Position numbers and translations under genes: made by a program. This document shows positions 14,817 through 19,350 of a stretch of 19,350 bases of DNA, piece by piece. The stretch is from an uncultured Collinsella sp. (GTDB taxonomy: Bacteria > Actinomycetota > Coriobacteriia > Coriobacteriales > Coriobacteriaceae): NCBI GenBank assembly GCA_937995345.1, contig CALKKS010000019.1, positions 1-19,350 on the forward strand, written 5' to 3'. How positions within the stretch are numbered: the stretch's first letter is position 1; each line of letters opens with the position of its first letter. The notes below the pieces were generated by a model. The model was not told where the DNA came from and ran no database searches. It worked only from the letters and a program-made list of their open reading frames with translations.

Positions 14817-15227
14817 TTAGAGCTCGACCGGCACCCATTCGTCATGGTTGCAGATAAAGGCCTCGGGTTCCTCCACGCTAAAGAAGACGAGCGTGGGGTC
14901 GTTCGGCCCCTCATAATGCTCGCCCAGGCGTTCCAGATGCTTCCACCCGGCCTCACGCATATCGCCCGCCGCTTGGTCATCCAAGCCGGCACGCCCGCGC
15001 AAGATGAGCCAACCATGGCCCGGCCACCAGCTCGTTGCCTCAAAGCGCTGATTTTGCAGCAGCTCCTGCCACACGTCTTTAGTACGCGCCGTCACAAACC
15101 ACAGCTTGCCATCCTGGATCTGCGCAAACGAAAACGGACGCACATGCGGCTGCCCGTCAACGCTTGTCGCCAAATACCATGCCGGCACCGACGTCAGATA
15201 CTCCAGCACCGTATTCAATCCGTCCAC
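14817..15227 (-). CDS. PPOX-like flavin-binding split-barrel protein, copy 2
   Basis: Small protein of the pyridoxamine 5'-phosphate oxidase-like (FMN-binding split-barrel) superfamily, 136 residues. Such proteins usually form FMN dimers, but the reaction cannot be named here. Seen: SVPAWYLAT, HVRPFSFA, DGKLWFV, KDVWQELLQN, RFEATSWW and LVFFSVEE, which give the beta-barrel pattern; the same blocks occur in the same order in the gene just upstream. I start at GTG 15227 because AGGAGG lies 4 bases before it; an upstream in-frame GTG (15242) would place that site inside the gene. It is the last gene of the proposed FMN-controlled operon, 32 bp after copy 1 and just before its terminator. Confidence 0.8.
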   Translation of the reverse strand: MDGLNTVLEYLTSVPAWYLATSVDGQPHVRPFSFAQIQDGKLWFVTARTKDVWQELLQNQRFEATSWWPGHGWLILRGRAGLDDQAAGDMREAGWKHLERLGEHYEGPNDPTLVFFSVEEPEAFICNHDEWVPVEL

Positions 15228-15259
15228 GTTTCCTCCTGTCACCGGTCCATTTGTGCGAA

Positions 15260-15706
15260 TTAGAGCTCGAGCTGTTCCTCGCTGCCGTCGATATCGCAGA
15301 AGCGGGCAGCGATATTGCGGACCGAGAAGAACGCGAGACGGCCGTCGTTGGCGCTCTCGTGATCCTCGCCAATGCCCACCATGTGCTTAAAGCCAGCCAA
15401 GCGCACCCGGTCGCTCACGACCGCGTCGTCCTCGAGCGCAGCCTCGCCGGTCAGCACAATCCAGCACTCCCCCGGCTTCCAGCCCGAGACCTCAAACTTG
15501 GGGTTCGCGCTCAGCTCGACCCACACGTCCTTGTCACGCGAGGTGCAAAACCACAGCTTGCCATCATCGACCATGGCAAACGAGAACGGCCTTACGCGCG
15601 GCTGATGTTCGTCCGCCACATCGGTCGTGGCGAGATACCAAGCCGGAATGCGCCTGAGGTACGAACAGGCGCGCTCGAGCTGTGCCGTGCGATCGTTGTC
15701 GGTCAT
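15260..15706 (-). CDS. PPOX-like flavin-binding split-barrel protein, copy 1
   Basis: A 148-residue protein of the pyridoxamine 5'-phosphate oxidase-like superfamily, probably FMN-binding and dimeric; substrate unknown. Seen: RIPAWYLATT, RVRPFSFAMV, DGKLWFCT, KDVWVEL, KFEVSGWKPG and LAFFSVR. Each has a close counterpart in the next gene, so the two are tandem paralogues that have clearly diverged. ATG 15706 has AAGGGG 5 bases upstream. It starts 30 bp after ecfT with no terminator between, so it should share the riboswitch-controlled transcript. Arginine and lysine residues in RVRPFSF and KDVW are where this fold usually contacts FMN phosphate; that role is inferred. Confidence 0.82.
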   Translation of the reverse strand: MTDNDRTAQLERACSYLRRIPAWYLATTDVADEHQPRVRPFSFAMVDDGKLWFCTSRDKDVWVELSANPKFEVSGWKPGECWIVLTGEAALEDDAVVSDRVRLAGFKHMVGIGEDHESANDGRLAFFSVRNIAARFCDIDGSEEQLEL

Positions 15707-15736
15707 AGGGACCCCTTTCCTGCGCTCGAATCGCGC

Positions 15737-16537
15737 CTAAACAAGTTGAAGGTTGATGACGATGACACACGCGAGCAGCAACGCCGTCACCACCGCAGCC
15801 AGCGCATCCCTGCGGCCAAACGCAAGCGTATGCAGGCGCGTGCGGCCCTGCTCGCCGTGGTAGCAACGGGCATCCATGGCGGCAGACAGCGTCTCGGCAT
15901 GGCGGAACACACCCGCAAACAGCGGGATCGCCACGCTGCCGAGCATGTGCACACCGCCGAGTGGGCCACCTGCTACGCGTGCACCGCGACTTGCCTGCGC
16001 ATCGGCCGTCTGCTTCATCTCGGTGGCGAATTGCGGCATAAAGCGCAGCGCGATGCCCATGATCATGCCGAGCTCATGCGCAGGAAGCCCCACGCGCGCA
16101 AACGGCGCGAGCAGGCGCTCAAAACCTGCGGTGAGATCGAGCGTCGGCGTGGTGAGCGTAATGGCGCTCATCCCGGCCATCATCAAGGTCAGGCGGCACG
16201 CCATAAAAGCGGCAGAATACAGTGAGCCCTCGCTTATCTGCAGAAAGCCGAGCTGCCACAGGATGCGCCCGCTTTGGTCAGAAAACAGGTTGAGCACCGC
16301 GACCACCACGACGATCGCCAGCAGCGGCGCCATCGACGATAGGACACGACGAGCCGGCACCCGGGACACGGCATAGATCAGTACAACGAAGGCAGCCACC
16401 GGAAGCAAGCCGCGGAAGCTGCTGACCGTGAGCGTCGTAATCAGGAATACAAAACCCAGCAGTAGCTTGGTGCGCGGGTCCAAGCGGTGAATCGCGCTAT
16501 CCCCGGGGTAGTAACTGCCAAACGAAAACGCCTCCAT
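15737..16537 (-). CDS. ecfT: ECF transporter transmembrane component EcfT
   Basis: Membrane scaffold of an energy-coupling factor importer, linking the two ATPases to the S component. Seen in 266 residues: hydrophobic helices around 24-57, 65-84, 105-130 and 245-265, the cytoplasmic coupling region with ALRFMPQF at 163-170, and two short Ala-Arg-Gly-type motifs, ASRGA at 182-186 and DARCY at 222-226, which dock on the ATPase grooves. The second motif reads ARC rather than ARG, and the first SRG. The start ATG shares one base with the stop of the ATPase gene (TAATG), indicating translational coupling. Confidence 0.93.
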   Translation of the reverse strand: MEAFSFGSYYPGDSAIHRLDPRTKLLLGFVFLITTLTVSSFRGLLPVAAFVVLIYAVSRVPARRVLSSMAPLLAIVVVVAVLNLFSDQSGRILWQLGFLQISEGSLYSAAFMACRLTLMMAGMSAITLTTPTLDLTAGFERLLAPFARVGLPAHELGMIMGIALRFMPQFATEMKQTADAQASRGARVAGGPLGGVHMLGSVAIPLFAGVFRHAETLSAAMDARCYHGEQGRTRLHTLAFGRRDALAAVVTALLLACVIVINLQLV

Positions 16538-18441
16538 TAGCAGCCCTCCTCTTGCGCGACCGTCTCGAATTTGGCCTTGCCCACGGCGCTCGAAACGCCA
16601 CCCGAGCGACCGATCAGCAGGTCCGCCAACTCATCGGCCAGCGACTCAACCGTATAGAGCCCAGCGCAGCGCAGCGGCACGCCGGCCTCCGCAAGCGCCA
16701 GCGCCACGCGTTGGGCAGCGGGAACGCCCAAACCGATCGACTTGAGCTCATCCGCATGCGCAAACACCTGCGCGGGCGTGCCCTCGGCAAACACCGCGCC
16801 CTCGTTCATCACGACGATACGGTCGCAGCAATTGGCCAGGTCATCCATACTGTGCGAGACCATAACGACAGTCAGGCCCTCGCGGTGAAGCCGATCAATG
16901 AGCTCCAGGAAATCCCTGCGCGCCGCCGGATCGAGACCCGCCATGGGCTCATCGAGCACCAGGACCTCGGGCTCCATGGCGAGCACGCCGGCAAACGCCA
17001 CGCGGCGCTGCTGCCCGCCCGAGAGCTCAAAGGGGCTCTTGTCGCCCACTGCGGCAAGGTCGAGACCCACGCGCGCAAGCGATGACTCGACACGGCGGTC
17101 AACCTCGTCTTGCGGCAAGCCAAGGTTGTGCGGACCGAATGCCACGTCCTGCGCCACGGTCTCGGCGAACAGCTGACGCTCGGGATACTGAAACACTACG
17201 CCGACCTTTGCCTTAACCGCGGCGGCGTCTTTCTTGTTTGACAGATTGAGCCCCAACGCGTGAACGGATCCCTCCTGGGGACGGATCAGGCCGTTGAGAT
17301 GCTGGACCAGTGTCGACTTGCCCGAGCCGGTATGACCCGCCAAGCCCAGAAACTCGCCACGACACACCGTCAGCGAAACATCGCGCAATGCCCACGGGCT
17401 ACTGGGGTCGTTGCCCCAAAGCGCCTGTTTGGTCGATGCACCCTCGGCAGCCGAGCGCTTGTGCCAGCGACGACGTTCGCGGACGCTCAGCGAATAGCTG
17501 TACGAAACATGCGACAGCTCGATAACGGGGTCCGAGGCGTCGGGTCCATCGGTCACGACGGAATCGCCGGCGGCGGCATCCGAACGCGGCGGCAAGGGGC
17601 GCGCCGCAGCGTCCGCCCCATCCTGCTCGGCATAAACTCGCGAGATCTCGGCGACCATATCCGCCTCGCGCACCTGTGCGCAAACGGGCACGCCCTTCGC
17701 ACGAAGCGCCCTGCCCAGGCAGCACGACGCCGGCATGTCCAAGTTGAGCTGCTCGAGCTCGTTCGCCCGCGTCAAGATCTCGTCAGGCGTGCCGAGCATG
17801 GCAACGCGCCCCGCCCGAAAGACCGCAACGCGATCAGCCTCGGCCGCCTCTTCCATAAAGTGCGTAATCATCACGATCGTCATGCCGCGATCGTGCAACG
17901 CGTGACATGCCTTCATAAGGCCTTTGCGTCCGCGCGGATCGAGCATCGAGGATGCCTCGTCCAAAATGAGCACGCGCGGCTCCATGGCAAGCACGCCAGC
18001 AAGCGCCACACGCTGCTTTTGGCCGCCCGAGAGCGCGTGGGTCTCGCGGCGCTCAAAGCCCACCAGGCCCACGGCCTTCAGCGCCCCGCGCACGCGCTGC
18101 GCGATCTGGGCCGATTCGACCCCTAAGTTCTCGGGGCCAAAGGCAACGTCGTCCTCGACAAGCGTCGCCACAAGCTGGTCGTCGGGATTCTGAAATACCA
18201 TGCCCGCAGTCGAGCGAATGTCATAGACCAGCTCGGGGTCGGACGCGTCCATGCCGTTGACGCGCACCGTTCCCGCATCGGGCTGCAGCAGCGCGTTCAG
18301 ATGCTTGGCAAACGTCGACTTTCCCGACCCGTTTCCGCCGAGGATGCAGAAAAACTCGCCATCCTCGATGTCCAAATCGATACCGTCGAGCGCCGGTGCA
18401 GCACCGTCATAGCTATAGGAAACACCCCGACACTCAATCAT
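16537..18441 (-). CDS. fused ECF ATPase pair (EcfA1-EcfA2 in one chain)
   Basis: A 634-residue protein with two ABC ATPase domains that powers ECF uptake. Domain 1: Walker A GGNGSGKST 35-43, Q-loop FQNPDDQ 83-89, signature LSGGQ 137-141, Walker B ending Asp161-Glu162 in LILDEASSMLD, switch His194. Domain 2: Walker A GHTGSGKST 369-377, FQYPERQ 417-423, LSGGQ 473-477, Asp497-Glu498 in LVLDEPMAGLD, switch His530. All catalytic residues are present in both, so two competent sites are expected. Domain 1 resembles EcfA1 and domain 2 EcfA2. The link (about 240-305) is Ala/Asp-rich, and residues 317-348 add a charged insert near the start of domain 2. ATG overlaps the ribU stop by 4 bases (ATGA), and the stop overlaps ecfT by one base. 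Confidence 0.94.
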   Translation of the reverse strand: MIECRGVSYSYDGAAPALDGIDLDIEDGEFFCILGGNGSGKSTFAKHLNALLQPDAGTVRVNGMDASDPELVYDIRSTAGMVFQNPDDQLVATLVEDDVAFGPENLGVESAQIAQRVRGALKAVGLVGFERRETHALSGGQKQRVALAGVLAMEPRVLILDEASSMLDPRGRKGLMKACHALHDRGMTIVMITHFMEEAAEADRVAVFRAGRVAMLGTPDEILTRANELEQLNLDMPASCCLGRALRAKGVPVCAQVREADMVAEISRVYAEQDGADAAARPLPPRSDAAAGDSVVTDGPDASDPVIELSHVSYSYSLSVRERRRWHKRSAAEGASTKQALWGNDPSSPWALRDVSLTVCRGEFLGLAGHTGSGKSTLVQHLNGLIRPQEGSVHALGLNLSNKKDAAAVKAKVGVVFQYPERQLFAETVAQDVAFGPHNLGLPQDEVDRRVESSLARVGLDLAAVGDKSPFELSGGQQRRVAFAGVLAMEPEVLVLDEPMAGLDPAARRDFLELIDRLHREGLTVVMVSHSMDDLANCCDRIVVMNEGAVFAEGTPAQVFAHADELKSIGLGVPAAQRVALALAEAGVPLRCAGLYTVESLADELADLLIGRSGGVSSAVGKAKFETVAQEEGC

Positions 18442-19028
18442 GCGCGGCCTTTGACCTGGTCCTTCTTGGGTGTGATGAGGTTGGAGACCGCCTTGTACAC
18501 CGCCAATGTCAACACCGAGTTGAGCACGGTCTTGATGAGGTTAAACGGCAGCACGGCAGGAATCATGAGCGGGGCGATCGCATCGACCGAGCCATACCAG
18601 AACCAAACACCAATGGTAAGGTTTGCGACCATAGAAAGCGCCGTAGCGGCAACAACGCCCAGCGCCAGGCCAATCACGGCACCCTTATAGGTATGCATCT
18701 TTTGGTAGACGATAGCCGCAGGCAGAATATAGCCCAGCGTGGCAACCAAGTTCATAAGCGCGCCGACCCAATCGCCCGTGGTAAGCGCATGGATAACGAT
18801 CGCCATAGCGGCAACAGCGGTGCCGGCACCAGGGCCATACGCAAATCCACACACCATCGCCGGCACCAGCGACGGGTCATACGTCAAAAACGGCGCCGAG
18901 GGAAGGATGGGCAGCTGCACATACATAAACAGGGCGCCCAAGGCGCACATCAACGCCATGGTAACGAGCTGTTTGGTGCTCCACCTATTCGTGTTCTCAA
19001 AATGGATATGCTGCGACTGTTCAGACAT
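18438..19028 (-). CDS. ribU: ECF transporter S component, riboflavin type (RibU)
   Basis: Membrane substrate-binding subunit of an ECF importer. It has 196 residues with about six hydrophobic segments (near 19-39, 53-68, 70-84, 88-108, 114-137 and 160-183). FLTYDPS at 47-53 followed by VPAMVCGFAYGP at 55-66 is typical of RibU proteins. Riboflavin specificity rests on this and on the FMN riboswitch directly upstream. I start at ATG 19028, 2 bases after AGGTGATC, which matches the anti-Shine-Dalgarno end of 16S rRNA. An in-frame ATG at 19049 lies inside the riboswitch closing stem and is rejected. The stop overlaps the start of the ATPase gene. Confidence 0.92.
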   Translation of the reverse strand: MSEQSQHIHFENTNRWSTKQLVTMALMCALGALFMYVQLPILPSAPFLTYDPSLVPAMVCGFAYGPGAGTAVAAMAIVIHALTTGDWVGALMNLVATLGYILPAAIVYQKMHTYKGAVIGLALGVVAATALSMVANLTIGVWFWYGSVDAIAPLMIPAVLPFNLIKTVLNSVLTLAVYKAVSNLITPKKDQVKGRA

Positions 19029-19040
19029 AAGATCACCTGC

Positions 19041-19223
19041 CTCTTTCATCCGGACTCTAACCGTTGGTACTGGGATCTCACCAGTTCAGCCGGCATGCGA
19101 ACCAACGCACACACGGGTCGCGGACTCATCGGCTCGGTCACAGGAATCTCGCCTGCGCCACGGCGTCCCTTTGACACCGCCCGATTTACCGCCAGTGGGG
19201 AATTCCACCCCGCCCTGAAACAG
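19041..19223 (-). promoter_or_regulatory. FMN riboswitch (RFN element)
   Basis: Minus strand shows the conserved RFN blocks in order: GGGGTGGAATTCCCC, CTGGCGGTAAAT, GAGTCCGCGACCC, a variable arm, GGTGAGATCCCAGTACC and ACGGTTAGAGTCCGGATG. Closing stem P1 pairs CTGTTTCA (19223-19216) with TGAAAGAG (19048-19041), one mismatch. The ribU ribosome site starts only 2 bases after P1 and no terminator lies between, so FMN probably blocks translation initiation rather than transcription. This mode is inferred. Confidence 0.95.
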
Positions 19224-19231
19224 CAATTGCA

Positions 19232-19259
19232 AGTGTAGCACGAGCAATCGTTCGCGCAA
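19232..19259 (-). promoter_or_regulatory. promoter of the ribU operon
   Basis: Minus strand: -35 TTGCGC (19254-19259), 16-base spacer, -10 TACACT (19232-19237). It ends 8 bases before the riboswitch closing stem, so transcription would begin right at the aptamer. Confidence 0.6.
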
Positions 19260-19265
19260 GTATGC

Positions 19266-19300
19266 CAAGGGTAATTTGTGGCGGGGATCAGTTACCCTTG
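19266..19300. promoter_or_regulatory. 9-bp inverted repeat upstream of the ribU promoter
   Basis: CAAGGGTAA (19266-19274) and TTACCCTTG (19292-19300) are exact reverse complements, 17 bases apart, centres 26 bp apart. It lies just upstream of the -35 and could be a regulator site or a hairpin; no T-run follows. Confidence 0.4.
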
Positions 19301-19334
19301 ATTATCAACTTCATCCGAACACTCCCCACATTCA

Positions 19335-19350
19335 TCCGTACATGTACGGA
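19335..19350. repeat. perfect 16-bp palindrome at the window edge
   Basis: TCCGTACATGTACGGA is its own reverse complement. The left flank is TTCA; whether the symmetry continues is hidden by the window end. The form suits a dimeric repressor operator, perhaps of a gene beyond the window. Confidence 0.45.

Noticed and set aside
19029..19049. longer ribU start at ATG 19049
   Set aside because: That ATG belongs to the conserved GGATG end of the FMN riboswitch, and the next ATG at 19028 has a strong ribosome site.
1..19350. CRISPR array, phage, toxin-antitoxin or defence genes
   Set aside because: No regularly spaced repeats and no proteins of these kinds were seen on either strand.

Overview
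This is a GC-rich chromosomal window in which all 16 protein-coding genes I accept lie on the minus strand and one tRNA gene lies on the plus strand. The gene content, the GC-rich codon use, a Lys/Orn-type rather than diaminopimelate-type MurE, fused ECF ATPases and the general look of the proteins suggest an anaerobic gut actinobacterium of the class Coriobacteriia, most likely Collinsella or a close relative. This taxonomic call is a judgement from protein appearance; no database was searched.

Layout, read in the direction of transcription from the right edge. (1) 19350-14720: a riboflavin-uptake operon. A promoter and an FMN riboswitch precede ribU (S component), one gene holding both ECF ATPases, ecfT, and two tandem flavin-binding-split-barrel (PPOX-like) genes. 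A large hairpin closes the operon. (2) 14671-9663: arginine biosynthesis in the order argC-argJ-argB-argD. Two ARG-box-like palindromes 21 bp apart lie upstream, and a strong terminator-like hairpin with a U-tract sits between argC and argJ. (3) 9662-9237: an AT-richer non-coding stretch with a near-perfect 30-bp inverted repeat bounding a 218-bp MITE-like element, plus a tRNA-3'-end-like scrap. Then comes tRNA-Val(UAC) on the plus strand with its own terminator. (4) 8973-7043: asnB with a textbook terminator. (5) 7044-2633: a clear promoter, then murE, a HAD-IIB phosphatase, murI and rph, ending in a hairpin that contains a tandem 15-bp repeat. (6) 2524-1405: rdgB and dtd, tightly coupled, ended by a perfect 12-bp hairpin. 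(7) 1346-54: veg and ispE, 2 bp apart.

How the genes work together: murE and murI serve peptidoglycan precursor synthesis, rph matures tRNA 3' ends, rdgB cleans the nucleotide pool and dtd edits mischarged tRNA. ispE makes isoprenoid precursors by the MEP route. argC/J/B/D form the acetyl-cycling ornithine pathway, and ArgB carries the N-terminal helix of arginine-inhibited kinases. The FMN-controlled operon is the most distinctive system: the riboflavin S component, its complete energising module and two putative flavoproteins appear to be transcribed together under one FMN sensor. I found no phage, CRISPR array, toxin or defence system.
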